Shown here piece after piece: positions 55,122 through 64,000 of a stretch of DNA of 64,000 bases. The stretch spans positions 620,001 to 684,000 of the forward strand of contig CBDBIG010000003.1 in assembly GCA_965205845.1 (NCBI GenBank). The letters run 5' to 3'. The notes under the pieces were generated by a model. That model was not told the DNA's origin, did not search any database, and saw only the letters and a list, made by a program, of their open reading frames with translations. Every line of letters begins with the position of its first letter. Positions within the stretch are counted from its first letter, which is position 1. This DNA is from CBDBIG01 sp965205845 [NCBI: bacterium]. Its GTDB lineage: Bacteria; SAR324. Both the position numbers and the translations under genes were made by a program.

Positions 55122-55589
55122 CTTGTTGCTTCCTTATAGGCTAATACTTGCTAGCAATGGGCTGCCGCAAGACGAGCCCACAAACACGCAAAGTCTTCAA
55201 AACGAAGGCTTGCAGGGTCTTTCGCAGTCACATCGTTAATTTCTCGGTCAAAATGATCCGCAGCGTTTTCCAATAAGGTGCGAGCAGGCTGCCCTCATTT
55301 TAGGCTTCCACGTACCGGTTTTTTGGGTTTTGGGGTGTGCCCTTTTTTTTAAAAAAGCCTTTAAGTAAGCAGGCCACAGTCCCATGGCATTAAGCGAGAC
55401 GCTTGCAGCACACGCCCGTTCACCCTATCAGCGTTTTTGGAAAAAAGGTAGATAGCAAAAAGCCCTGCAATCGATTAACAATGGCTAAGAAGTGGGCTTC
55501 AACATGGCAGCATGGCCCGCCCAGCCTTGAGCCCACTCCTAGGCATCTCGTATTTTAGCAGCCACCAAAGCGTCACCATTTTAAACCCT
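55122..55589. other. Intergenic region upstream of hemC containing a stray PAC2 gene fragment
   Basis: Apart from the 61-bp fragment at 55214-55274, I see no gene. Homopolymers and short inverted stretches such as CCCTTTTTTTTAAAAAAG near 55340-55357 occur. The hemC frame is open back to 55512, but family similarity begins only at 55590. Confidence 0.5.
55214..55274 (-). pseudogene. Duplicated fragment of the PAC2 gene (61 bp)
   Basis: On the minus strand the sequence from ATTGGAAAACGCTGCGGATC to GCGAAAGACCCT matches 48671-48731 with three base differences. It encodes ENAADHFDREINDVTAKDP in frame and then continues into unrelated codons up to TAG. No other part of the PAC2 gene is here. Confidence 0.85.
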
Positions 55590-56552
55590 ATGAACAAGCA
55601 GCATCAAAGAATTTTGCGTATTGGGAGCCGCACCAGTGATTTAGCACTCCGCCAAACCCACGCCATTATGGCAGAACTTAAGGTACATTGGCCGCATTTA
55701 CCCATGCAAGTTTGCCCTTTAGATACCTTGGGTGATGCCGTGCAAAACCAATCAATCGCCGCGTTAGGGAAAAGCCATGGCGAAGGGGTGTTTAACAAAG
55801 CCCTTGAACAAGCCTTGCTAAATGACCAGATAGACCTTGCCACGGCATCGCTCAAGGACGTTGAGGGGCAACTGGCAAATGGGGTCAAAGTGGTGTGCGT
55901 GGGTAAACGCGAAGACCCAAGGGATGCGCTGGTTAGCGTACAAGGATACACCCTTGCAAACCTGCCCGCAAAAGCACGCTTGGGTTGCAGTAGCCCAAGG
56001 CGCATTGGTCAACTTAAGGCATTGCGTCAGGACATTGAAGCCATGCCCTTGCGTGGGAATGTGCCTACCCGCATCGGGCAAGGTTTGCAGCACTACGATG
56101 GCATTGTGCTGGCGGCTGCAGGGCTGATTAGATTAGGGTTGCAAGGGCGAGTTAGCCAGTTTTTCTCGCCAGATGCCATATTGCCAGCCCCCGGGCAAGG
56201 GGCCTTGGCAGTGGAGTTTATGAGTAAGCGCAGCGATGTTGCCACTTGGATTACCCCCCTTGAGCACCTACCCACCCAATGCTGTACCTATGCAGAACGC
56301 GCTTTGTTGCGCACGCTAAGTGGTGGCTGTTTTGCGCCTGTTGGTGCCTTGGCCAATGTGGAAAAAGATGGCAGCATGCGCTTAGAAGGGCGTGTGGTCT
56401 CCTTGGATGGTCGCAAAAAAATAGAAGGTGTGGCCCAAGGCCGTTTGCTTGATTGGAAAAGGACAGCCCGACGTTTGGGTGAGCAGCTGCTTGCGCAAGG
56501 TGCGAGACGCTTAATTGAAGACCTGCGCCAGCACCTTGCGCGCCAGGCATAA
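55590..56552 (+). CDS. hemC: Hydroxymethylbilane synthase (porphobilinogen deaminase)
   Basis: Joins four porphobilinogens into hydroxymethylbilane for haem and other tetrapyrroles. The ATG at 55590 gives 320 residues. RIGSRTSDLALRQTHAI, GEGVFNKALEQALL and SSPRRIGQLKALR (cofactor and substrate arginines) are present, as is the cofactor cysteine in SGGCFAPVG (Cys247). The catalytic Asp is Asp90 in ASLKDV, but the family's preceding His (HSxKD) is Ala86 here. Activity still seems likely. Confidence 0.93.
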   Translation: MNKQHQRILRIGSRTSDLALRQTHAIMAELKVHWPHLPMQVCPLDTLGDAVQNQSIAALGKSHGEGVFNKALEQALLNDQIDLATASLKDVEGQLANGVKVVCVGKREDPRDALVSVQGYTLANLPAKARLGCSSPRRIGQLKALRQDIEAMPLRGNVPTRIGQGLQHYDGIVLAAAGLIRLGLQGRVSQFFSPDAILPAPGQGALAVEFMSKRSDVATWITPLEHLPTQCCTYAERALLRTLSGGCFAPVGALANVEKDGSMRLEGRVVSLDGRKKIEGVAQGRLLDWKRTARRLGEQLLAQGARRLIEDLRQHLARQA

Positions 56553-56785
56553 AACCGGTGTCGACCTTAAAGGCCTTTGTTTCCTGGGGTTTTGCCATCA
56601 AACCGCTCGGGCAGGTTTCTGTTGTATGGCAGGTGGTAATAAAGGGGGCGGCTTGCTGAGGGAACGGCATGCTAAAGGGGTTAGAGGCTGGGGGCTTTGG
56701 GTGTGCAAGGTGTTGTGTTACTCGCCAAAACCTTGGGAACTACAAAGAAAAATGACCTAAGTAGAAATACCGGGCTCTACAAGAG

Positions 56786-57410
56786 TTATCTTAACAGGAT
56801 AGGTCTTATTTTCAACTCTCCTGCAAATGCTTTTTTGATGCGATTTTTTGCTATTTGAACATATTCGGTTTTTATTTCGACTCCTATAAACCTTCTATTA
56901 TGTATTAAGGAAGCTATTCCGCTTGAACCTGCTCCCATAATAAGGGTCTAACACAGCATTATTCTCATACCTACCAGATAATCTTTTTTGGCAATGCAAT
57001 CCATGCCCAAAATGCCATATGATTCTATTCCTTAATTTTAATCCTAAATCCTTAAAAACACCATACATTAGGATGTCCAAAGGTGTAATCTCCCCATTTT
57101 CAACGTAATTTCCTACCTGCCAACAAATGCTACCTTTATAACTTAGCACCCTAACACATTCGGTTATTACATCTTTTTGCCATTTTACGTATTGATCAAT
57201 ATTTTTTTTCTTTTCGTATTCTTTGCCGACGTTGTAGGGAGGAGAAGTGACCACTAAATCTATAGATTTATCAGGTATATCAACAATTCTTTTTAAAATA
57301 TCGGAGTTAAACAGTAGATAATCCTCGATATTGAGTTGTTCAATTAATGCGGCTGCCTTATCTATGGTACTAACTCCTTGTAAGACAGATGCTTGTTGCG
57401 CTCGATTCCT
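56786..57410 (-). pseudogene. Broken DNA methyltransferase gene lacking its recognition domain
   Basis: Frame 1 (57410 to about 56931) reads LIEQLNIEDYLLFNSDILKR, VVTSPPYNVGKEYE (motif IV) and IIWHFGHGLHCQKRLSGRYE, then jumps directly to NNAVLDPYYG (motif I). About 90 residues that normally hold the recognition region are missing. One extra G at GGGAGCAGG shifts the frame; the other frame continues GAGSSGIASLIHNRRFIGVE to LLR and TAA at 56786. No in-frame ATG stands upstream (only an internal GTG at 57254). The 56553-56785 stretch holds nothing recognised. Confidence 0.82.
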
Positions 57411-57453
57411 CTACAAATTTTTAGTAGGTTTTAGGGAGGGGTGGGGGGGAGGC

Positions 57454-57644
57454 ACCTTTCTCCTTATCTGGCAAAGGCAGACGCCCAACCGCTCAAGCCT
57501 ACCTTTCTCCTTATCTGGCAAAGGCAGATGCCCAACTGCTCAAACCTACCTTTCTCCTTATCTGGCAGAGGCAGACGCCCAACCGCTCAAGCCTACCTTT
57601 CTCCTTTCTGGTGAAAGCAGACGCCCAACCGCTCAAACCTACCT
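57454..57644. repeat. Four tandem copies of a 47-bp unit
   Basis: ACCTTTCTCC starts each unit at 57454, 57501, 57548 and 57595, with a fifth partial start at 57641 in the ppsA 3' end. Units contain GGCAAAGGCAGACGCCCAAC and differ by a few substitutions; the last is one base shorter. The array lies between the methyltransferase pseudogene and ppsA. Confidence 0.93.
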
Positions 57645-60017
57645 TTTCTCCGCTTGCAGCAGTTCTTCGCGTGCTTTGCTCAAAAGGTCCGGACGCACAA
57701 CAATGCCTGCGCTGTCTTTGGTTTTAGGCCAGTTGCAAAAAAAGCTTAAATTGGCTGGCGAGATGTGAGATAGCAGCAAAGGCTTGCCAATTGCTTTGGC
57801 AGATTCAAGCGCTTGTTCCAGCAACCACAGCACCGCGGGGTGTTTTTCGTCTAAAAGGGGCTTGGCGAGCACGTTAGAGGCATCGATCCCCATAGCCAAT
57901 TGGGCCACATCGGCCACATGTACAATCAAACCGTCGCAGGCCGTGCCAAACGCGTTCACGGCGAGCATTTGCGCAGGGGTGCGACACAGTAAATGGATTT
58001 CTACTTGAGAGGCATCGAAGCCATTTTGTTTGAGCAATGCCTTGAGGGCATCCATCTCTTTCAGGGTGTGCACGGCGGGCAGCACCAGCTGAATGTTGTC
58101 CATGCCAATCTCGCCATAAGCCTTGGCCAACGCTTGTACTTCTAAGGCAAAGGCTTCTTCGTAGTCAAAGTCCTCGTAGCGCGCAAGGGAGCGCGCACCC
58201 ATAAAGGGGTTGGCTTCGTCGCGTGCATTTTCACGCCCACCAATCAATTGACTTAAAGTATTGGCAGGGGCATCGGGCAACAAGACCCGCACGGGCTTGG
58301 GATATACGGCCGCCGCAATGTGGGCAATCGATTGAGAAAGCTTGTCGACAAAGGCTTTTTTCTTATCATCCCAACCCTTGGTGGCCTCTGCAAACGCTTT
58401 TGCATCTTGGCTGGGTGCTTGGATGCAAGCCATGGGATGCACTTTAACCACATCGCGAATTATCTCATCCATGCGCAACAAACCCACACCATCGTTGGGA
58501 TAACGCGCATCTGCAAAAACCGCATCGGGATTGCTGGCCTGCATCCATACCTTCACCTGTGGGCGTTCAAGTTCTGCCAAGCGAATGACGGCTTTTTTAT
58601 AGGGTAAAATGCCCTCATACACAACACCACGACTCCCCTGGGCGCACGAAACGGTGACCTCCTGACCATTTTGAATGGCCTTGGTGGCCCCTGTGGCACC
58701 CACAAGGCAAGGCAAACCCAATTCGCGCGAAATAATGGCCGCATGACTGGTACGCCCGCCCGTTTCGGTTACGATGGCAGAAGCAATTTTCATGATAGGG
58801 ACCCAATCGGGGTCGGTGCTTTCTGTGACAAGCACCATCCCTTTTTGAAACTCTTTAATGCTCTCTGGCGTTAAAATCACCGAAGCCAAACCGCTGCCAA
58901 TATTTTCTCCCACCGCCATCCCGTCGATGAGTACGCTCGACGTTTTTTCAAGGGTCATTTGTTCAATCACCCCTTGTTCACGGCGCGACACCACGGTTTC
59001 AGGGCGTGCTTGCACGATAAACAAATCTCCACTCTCTCCATCTTTGGCCCATTCCATGTCCATGGGTTTGAAGCCGCCCGCCTCTTGCGAGTAATGATCT
59101 TCAATCAAGGTAGCCCAGTTGGCAAGTTGCACCACCTCGTCTTCACCCAGGCAAAAGCGATCGCTTTCTTCCCCAGGCACGGGGGTGTTCTCAATGCCCC
59201 CTCCATCGGTTTTGTACACCATGCGTTGCTGTTTGGCGCCCAGCAAAGCGTGGATAATCGATTTTTTGCCTTGCTTTAAGGTGGGCTTGTGCACATACCA
59301 TTCATCGGGGTTAATCGCCCCTTGCACCACATTTTCTCCCAGCCCATAACCGCCAGTAATGTAAATGGCATCATGAAAACCGCTTTCGGTATCGATCGAA
59401 AACATCACCCCAGCAGAAGATTTATCGCTGCGCACCATTTTTTGGACGGCGATCGAAAGCGCGACCGAGAAGTGGTCAAAGTGGCGTTCTTGGCGATAGG
59501 CAATGGCTCTGTCGGTAAACAAAGAGGCAAAGCAAGCACGGCAGCTTTCCAGCAAATGCTCATAGCCGCTCACATTCAAGTAGGTATCTTGCTGACCCGC
59601 AAACGATGCATCGGGCAGGTCTTCAGCCGTGGCCGAAGAACGCACCGCAACGTCAACCAAATCGACCTTGTAGCGTTCGCACAAAACGTTATAGGCATCC
59701 ACAATGGCCTTCACAATTTCATCAGGCATCATGGTGCTCGTTATCAGGTCGCGCACCTGCTTGCCACGGCTCGACAAATTGGTAAGGTCATTCACATCCA
59801 AATCCGAAAGAATTTGCCCAATGCGTGACCTCACCCCCATGCTTTCGACAAAGTGGTTGTATGCATAGGCAGAGACTGCAAAACCATCGGGCACGCGGAC
59901 CCCTTTACCGGTTAAATTGGCAAACATTTCGCCCAGAGAAGCGTTTTTGCCCCCCACCATGGGAACATCTTGAATTCCTAGGTCAGAGAACCAATAGATA
60001 AATTTTTCTTCAGCCAC
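57639..60017 (-). CDS. ppsA: Phosphoenolpyruvate synthase
   Basis: Makes PEP from pyruvate and ATP, giving AMP and phosphate, for gluconeogenesis. The GTG at 60017 follows GGAGAGAAACGC and gives 792 residues, the usual length. The ATP-grasp N-terminal domain has DVPMVGGKNASLGEM and SATAEDLPDASFAGQQDTYL. The swivelling His domain has GGRTSHAAIISRELG with His about 423, and the PEP domain has VLPAVHTLKEMDAL. The N-terminal half and the His region are close to E. coli PpsA. The C-terminal stop abuts the 47-bp array. Confidence 0.95.
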   Translation of the reverse strand: MAEEKFIYWFSDLGIQDVPMVGGKNASLGEMFANLTGKGVRVPDGFAVSAYAYNHFVESMGVRSRIGQILSDLDVNDLTNLSSRGKQVRDLITSTMMPDEIVKAIVDAYNVLCERYKVDLVDVAVRSSATAEDLPDASFAGQQDTYLNVSGYEHLLESCRACFASLFTDRAIAYRQERHFDHFSVALSIAVQKMVRSDKSSAGVMFSIDTESGFHDAIYITGGYGLGENVVQGAINPDEWYVHKPTLKQGKKSIIHALLGAKQQRMVYKTDGGGIENTPVPGEESDRFCLGEDEVVQLANWATLIEDHYSQEAGGFKPMDMEWAKDGESGDLFIVQARPETVVSRREQGVIEQMTLEKTSSVLIDGMAVGENIGSGLASVILTPESIKEFQKGMVLVTESTDPDWVPIMKIASAIVTETGGRTSHAAIISRELGLPCLVGATGATKAIQNGQEVTVSCAQGSRGVVYEGILPYKKAVIRLAELERPQVKVWMQASNPDAVFADARYPNDGVGLLRMDEIIRDVVKVHPMACIQAPSQDAKAFAEATKGWDDKKKAFVDKLSQSIAHIAAAVYPKPVRVLLPDAPANTLSQLIGGRENARDEANPFMGARSLARYEDFDYEEAFALEVQALAKAYGEIGMDNIQLVLPAVHTLKEMDALKALLKQNGFDASQVEIHLLCRTPAQMLAVNAFGTACDGLIVHVADVAQLAMGIDASNVLAKPLLDEKHPAVLWLLEQALESAKAIGKPLLLSHISPANLSFFCNWPKTKDSAGIVVRPDLLSKAREELLQAEKR

Positions 60018-60133
60018 GCGTTTCTCTCCAGCCTTTCAAAAAAATAGAAAACAACTTACGCATCACAAATGATGCCTCAATAACAGACACTGGAAATGGT
60101 GTGTTTACGCTTGCATGCAAAATACAACACCGG

Positions 60134-60520
60134 TTACGAAATTTTACCCTCTTCTGCCATTTTGGCAATGGCAGCTTCCATGTCATCCACATCCTCGAGG
60201 TAGGGAATGTCATAGGTGTCGCAGATCTTTTTATGCACAGCCCACAACTGAGAGTGGACCGATTCGGGTTTGGTTGAAATCAAAACATCCTCAGCTTTTG
60301 TCTGTTGATACTGGTTTAAGCCACCGATGATTTTGCTAAAATGTTCTTTAAAGGGTGAATCGGCAATGCCTTCAAGGTTGGTCGCCGTTTTAATTGCCAT
60401 ATTAAAATAATTGGTGGCAGAATCTTGATCTTTGTTCTGCAAATCGGTAATGCCTTGCTTAATGCATTTGTTAAGGCGATTGAACATTCTCAAATTCCGC
60501 ACATTTTTTAAATCAGCCAT
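60134..60520 (-). CDS. Small helical protein of unknown function
   Basis: 128 residues, predicted helical, with no signal peptide. Sequence such as MFNRLNKCIKQGITDLQNKD and YFNMAIKTATNLEGIADS looks like a helical bundle. It lies 116 bases upstream of ppsA in the same direction, so the two may be co-transcribed. Family not recognised. Confidence 0.7.
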   Translation of the reverse strand: MADLKNVRNLRMFNRLNKCIKQGITDLQNKDQDSATNYFNMAIKTATNLEGIADSPFKEHFSKIIGGLNQYQQTKAEDVLISTKPESVHSQLWAVHKKICDTYDIPYLEDVDDMEAAIAKMAEEGKIS

Positions 60521-60989
60521 AAGCCCGCAATTACTTCCTTAATTTCTATTTTTGTGGATGGATTGTTAGGTTTCGATAAAACTATCGTGCCATTGGGGTA
60601 AAGTATAACGATACTACCCATTGCACTCAACAGGCATTTTGCCATCTTTCACGGATGCCGATAAAGTACTCGAACGCACACGAAACAATAGTAGGCAAGC
60701 AACATAGACTGCGTAAAGCCAAACGAGGCCACCCTAGCACAAGTGCATTCCCACGCACCATGCGCGATTATAGCAGGTTAACCCAATGAGGCACGTTTTA
60801 TTTTTTTTGCATACGGTGTAATAAAAACCTTATGGGGTGTAACCCTTAGTGTGAGACACATGAACAAGTGTTCTTAATCGCTCAAAAAGCGGGTGTGCAT
60901 GATGCCCATGACGCGATGGGGGTCGTTTGGCGGGTGTTTCGCAAAAAAAATGGCCCCTCCATGGTTTATGACACGAAGGATTGATGAAC
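60521..60989. other. Divergent intergenic region upstream of guaA
   Basis: A hairpin GGGT-AA-AGTAT-AACG-ATACT-ACCC lies at about 60596-60620. I looked for a purine-riboswitch core before guaA and did not find one. Nothing else recognised. Confidence 0.4.
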
Positions 60990-62873
60990 ATGCCTGCTTC
61001 CCCAATACCTTTAGACCAGACCCGTGAGGCCATTGCTCAAAGCCCTTTTGGCGATGAAGACTGGATTGCTGTCCTCAATTTTGGAGGCCAGTACGCGCAT
61101 CTCATCGCCAAAAAATTGCGCCACTTAGGTTGGAATAGTTTGGCGCTTTCGCCCAATGCCCAACCTCATTTGCTAACAGGTGCCAAGGGTCTCGTTTTGT
61201 CGGGTGGTCCTGCCTCAGTCAACGCGCCAAACCTCCCCTTGTTTAACGCGGTCCTCTTGCAAAAAGTGCCTGCTGTGTTGGGGTTGTGTTACGGGCACCA
61301 ACTGTTAGCACGAATCCATCAAGGTCATATCGAGCATCTGGCCATGGGGGAATACGGCGCCACCCCCCTTACCCTTACGCCACAAGGGAGCGTTCACCCA
61401 ATTTTTAAAAACCTGCCAAGCACTTTAAGTACATGGATGAGCCATGATGACACGGTAACCCAAGCACCCGCACAATTCAACGTGCTGGCCCGGACCGCTT
61501 TTTGCCCAGTGGCAGCAATGGCGCATAAAACCCAGCAGGTGTACGGCATGCAGTTTCATCCTGAGGTGCAAGACAGCGAAGGGGGCACCCAAATTTTGAA
61601 AAATTTTGCCATCCTTTGCGAGGCAAAACCCAGCCAGCGTTTACAAAACCCGCTTGACTCATTGCTCGCCGATTGCAAAGCCCAAACGGGGGGCAAAAAT
61701 GTGCTCATGTTTTTAAGCGGTGGGGTCGACAGTACCGTGGCTTTTGCGTTGTTAACCCGTGCTTTGGGAAGCCAGCGCGTGCAAGGTCTGCTTTTGGACA
61801 CGGGCTTTATGCGCCACCAAGAAGCACAGCAAGCCCATCGCATGCTCCATAATTTAGGTTGGAATGTGTGCCTCAAGGATGCGTCTGCCCTGTTTTATCA
61901 AGCGGTAGAGGGCTTGGTTGACCCTCAAGCCAAACGTCAAGCCGTGGGGGAGGCTTTTTTAAAAGTCCGTGAGCAAGCCATGGTAGACATGGCCTTAAAC
62001 CCCGCTGAATGGCTCCTAGGTCAAGGCACGTTGTATTCTGATGTGATTGAATCGGGGGGTGAAGAAAATGCCCATGTGATTAAGCATCATCACAATCGCG
62101 TTCCCAAATTGCAAGAATGGCTTAAGGCAGGTCTAGTGGTCGAGCCCTTGCGTACACTTTACAAAGATGAAGTGCGCAAGCTAGGGCATTTGCTTGGCCT
62201 CCCAACCGAGATGATTACGCGCCACCCTTTTCCTGGGCCAGGGCTAAGCATGAACGTATTGTGTGCCAATGCAGCCACGCCGCCCGCCGAATGGCCGGCA
62301 GCCCAGCGGGCGGTAAGCCAGTGGCTCAACAAAAAAAATCTAGTCGGTGGTGCTTTACCCGTACGTTCGGTGGGGGTGCAAGGCGATATGCGGAGCTACG
62401 CCCCCCCCGCTTTTTTATGGAGTCAAAGCCAAGACTGGGCCTATTTAGAAAGCCTTTCCGGTGAGATTACCAACCGCTTGCGCGAAGTAAATCGCGTGGT
62501 GTTACAGCTACGCCCGCGCCAGGCCCCGTTGCAATTGCAAGCATTCAAGGCTTACTGTACGCCAAAGCGGGTGGCGTTGTTGCGTCAAGCAGACCATTTG
62601 GCCACAAAAGCGCTTCAGCGCTGCGGCTGGTTCGAACGCATTTTTCAATTGCTGGTTATTTTGCTTCCTGTTGCGCCTAAATCCCATGCCACCCAAGGCG
62701 AATGCTTGGTGTTGCGCCCCATCATGTCAGAAGATGTGATGACGGGACGTTTTGCACCCATTCCGTGGCCAACACTCCATGCCTTAAGTGAACAACTCAT
62801 GCAACTGCCCAATGTGCAAGGGGTTTTTTACGACATCACCCATAAACCCCCCGCCACTTTTGGCTGGGAGTAA
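60990..62873 (+). CDS. guaA: GMP synthase (glutamine-hydrolysing), long eukaryote-like form
   Basis: Aminates XMP to GMP. AAGGA at 60976 fits the ATG at 60990 best (ATG 60984 and TTG 60981 are too close), giving 627 residues. The glutaminase domain has nucleophile Cys in LGLCYGHQLL and His-Glu in QFHPEV. The ATP pyrophosphatase has the P-loop FLSGGVDST. The dimerisation part is about 100 residues longer than in E. coli (525 residues); VIKHHHNRVPKLQEWLKAG, VGVQGDMRSY, LLRQADHLATKALQ and YDITHKPPATFGWE resemble human GMPS. Confidence 0.94.
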   Translation: MPASPIPLDQTREAIAQSPFGDEDWIAVLNFGGQYAHLIAKKLRHLGWNSLALSPNAQPHLLTGAKGLVLSGGPASVNAPNLPLFNAVLLQKVPAVLGLCYGHQLLARIHQGHIEHLAMGEYGATPLTLTPQGSVHPIFKNLPSTLSTWMSHDDTVTQAPAQFNVLARTAFCPVAAMAHKTQQVYGMQFHPEVQDSEGGTQILKNFAILCEAKPSQRLQNPLDSLLADCKAQTGGKNVLMFLSGGVDSTVAFALLTRALGSQRVQGLLLDTGFMRHQEAQQAHRMLHNLGWNVCLKDASALFYQAVEGLVDPQAKRQAVGEAFLKVREQAMVDMALNPAEWLLGQGTLYSDVIESGGEENAHVIKHHHNRVPKLQEWLKAGLVVEPLRTLYKDEVRKLGHLLGLPTEMITRHPFPGPGLSMNVLCANAATPPAEWPAAQRAVSQWLNKKNLVGGALPVRSVGVQGDMRSYAPPAFLWSQSQDWAYLESLSGEITNRLREVNRVVLQLRPRQAPLQLQAFKAYCTPKRVALLRQADHLATKALQRCGWFERIFQLLVILLPVAPKSHATQGECLVLRPIMSEDVMTGRFAPIPWPTLHALSEQLMQLPNVQGVFYDITHKPPATFGWE

Positions 62874-63170
62874 CCGTCCTTATATTTTTGGTGGAAGATT
62901 GCGGAATATCGCGAAAGGCACTGTGCCCGCCAATGTGCAAGGGGTTTTTGGTGGGTGATAGTGGGCGTGCCAAGACCCATGCTTTGCGACTGGAAATAAC
63001 GATGGGTTTTTATGGTTAATTGCGGTTTCCACGCGGGTTTGTGGTCACTTTATCAGCCTGCAAAAAGAGGGTCCTAATCCCCTTTGGTTACGCTCGCCAT
63101 GAACAAAAGCGCGGGCATGGATACCCTTTGCGGTAGCCGTGCCTTTGATGAGGGCAGCGAGACACGCCAC
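62874..63170. other. Intergenic region between the convergent guaA and hupE-like genes
   Basis: No coding frame. CCAATGTGCAAGGGGTTTTT at about 62931 repeats a stretch of the guaA 3' end (62810-62827 region), a small direct repeat. No terminator is obvious. Confidence 0.4.
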
Positions 63171-63881
63171 TTAGCCAATGAGTGCCCTCATGGGATCAAC
63201 TAACAACACCAAACCAGCCCCCGTAACGGCAATTCCAGCAACGCGTGGGAACAAGGCAATGGGGGATGCAAGGCGCAAGATGCGCGTGGTAACGGTTGCC
63301 GTTCCAAAAACAAGCAGCATTTGAACGCTGCCCAAGCCAAGCAAATAGCTTGCAATCGGCCCCGTTTGGGCGCCAATTACGGCCTCGCCATAAGCCATGC
63401 CGTGAAACACGCCTGCCAGGGCACCCAAACCGATGCAAACCAAAAGGGGGTAACCACGCCCCAAAGCGAGGACAATGCCAACGCCAACCAGTGACAAAGC
63501 CACCCAGACCTCACCCCATGGAAGGCCTACGCCAAGCACGCTAAAACCCGTGCCAAGGATGGTGCCACCAATAAAAAAAACGGGGAGCAAGATGCGCGAG
63601 GCGTAAACCGCCGCCAGCAAACCAACCGCCAACACAAAGGCAAAATGGTCTATCTCAATCACAGGATGGGCAAAACCCGAAAAAAGACCTTCAAGCAAGG
63701 TGCTGGGGGGGTTGCCTGCCAAGGGGTGGTGCCCAAAAGCAAGAGGGCTAAACAGAAGGTCCAGCCCTAAAAAAAGCCCCACCAACAACCGTAAAGCCAT
63801 GCCCTTTTTGGAATGTCTTGGATGCACCTGGTGTGGTGTGGGGCCTTTACCCTTTAAAATTGGGTTTAACATGGGGAGCAT
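63171..63881 (-). CDS. hupE: HupE/UreJ family protein (putative nickel transporter)
   Basis: A 236-residue membrane protein with about six membrane helices; a start at the internal ATG 63800 (MALRLLVG) is possible. SGFAHPVIEIDHFAFVLAVG carries the family's HP...D/EHFxF signature in helix 1, and GVFHGMAYGEAVIGAQ the second His motif. HupE and UreJ carry Ni2+ into cells for hydrogenase or urease; neither enzyme is in the window. To the right (63882-64000) I see nothing coding. Confidence 0.87.
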   Translation of the reverse strand: MLPMLNPILKGKGPTPHQVHPRHSKKGMALRLLVGLFLGLDLLFSPLAFGHHPLAGNPPSTLLEGLFSGFAHPVIEIDHFAFVLAVGLLAAVYASRILLPVFFIGGTILGTGFSVLGVGLPWGEVWVALSLVGVGIVLALGRGYPLLVCIGLGALAGVFHGMAYGEAVIGAQTGPIASYLLGLGSVQMLLVFGTATVTTRILRLASPIALFPRVAGIAVTGAGLVLLVDPMRALIG

Positions 63882-64000
63882 AAGCCAGCCTTTTTTGATT
63901 GGGTTTGTGGGTTTAAAACATGGATACAGCTTATGGGCTGCTCAATTGAGGATGGGTAACAAAACCGGGCGGGCGGGTCTCTATAAGATCTTTGCTAAAG

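Noticed and set aside
60521-60989. Purine riboswitch before guaA
   Set aside because: I found no conserved core or the expected three-way helix sequences.

Overview
The window is chromosomal DNA of a Gram-negative bacterium, most likely a flagellated member of the Proteobacteria. Apolipoprotein N-acyltransferase, a SurA-like periplasmic chaperone, several lipoproteins and a LpoA-like protein indicate an outer membrane. FliA indicates flagella, and a CIRCE-like operator precedes groES. I cannot name a genus: alphaproteobacterial or magnetococcal affinity is possible, but nothing here decides it.

Layout. (1) 1-6918: a type I restriction-modification locus with two tandem hsdM genes on the minus strand, an hsdS running off the left edge, and two more hsdS cassettes on the plus strand, each followed by a truncated start of hsdR. 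A perfect 533-bp inverted repeat flanks the hsdM pair. (2) 7007-16357: MFS transporter, LarA-like protein, lipoprotein and lnt, an unknown membrane protein, a cation efflux (CDF) protein and an unknown anchored protein. (3) 16606-24648 (minus): SRP RNA, dnaX, ybaB, recR, purL, purQ. The SRP RNA gene and a possible dnaX slippage site are not visible as ORFs. (4) 25187-27922: a tandem pair of methyltransferase-HNH genes with nearly identical arms and different target-recognition regions. (5) 28153-34314: FG-GAP lipoprotein, fliA, MobA-like protein, phoH, a 42-bp minisatellite and a cytochrome P460-like lipoprotein. (6) 34701-37442: CIRCE promoter, groES and groEL. (7) 37629-42546: two eroded genes, malonyl-CoA decarboxylase, a glycosyltransferase and an esterase. 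(8) 42873-50269: priA, acyl-CoA synthetase, PAC2 protein, radical SAM protein and a small membrane zinc protein. (9) 50558-56552: LpoA-like protein, surA, an unknown periplasmic protein and hemC. (10) 56786-63881: a methyltransferase pseudogene, ppsA, an unknown protein, guaA and hupE.

Two themes cut across the housekeeping genes. First, there are three separate DNA-methyltransferase loci, and each is altered in its target-recognition part: by inversion or cassette shuffling (hsd), by replacement between tandem copies (methyltransferase-HNH pair), and by deletion (56.8-57.4 kb). Second, tandem minisatellites of 19, 42, 47, 84, 94 and 132 bp are common. Some lie in frame inside conserved genes (dnaX, the LpoA-like gene) and others lie right at gene ends. 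Small duplicated gene fragments (hsdR starts, a PAC2 segment, an esterase 3' end) point to frequent local rearrangement. All statements come from reading the sequence; no database search was possible.
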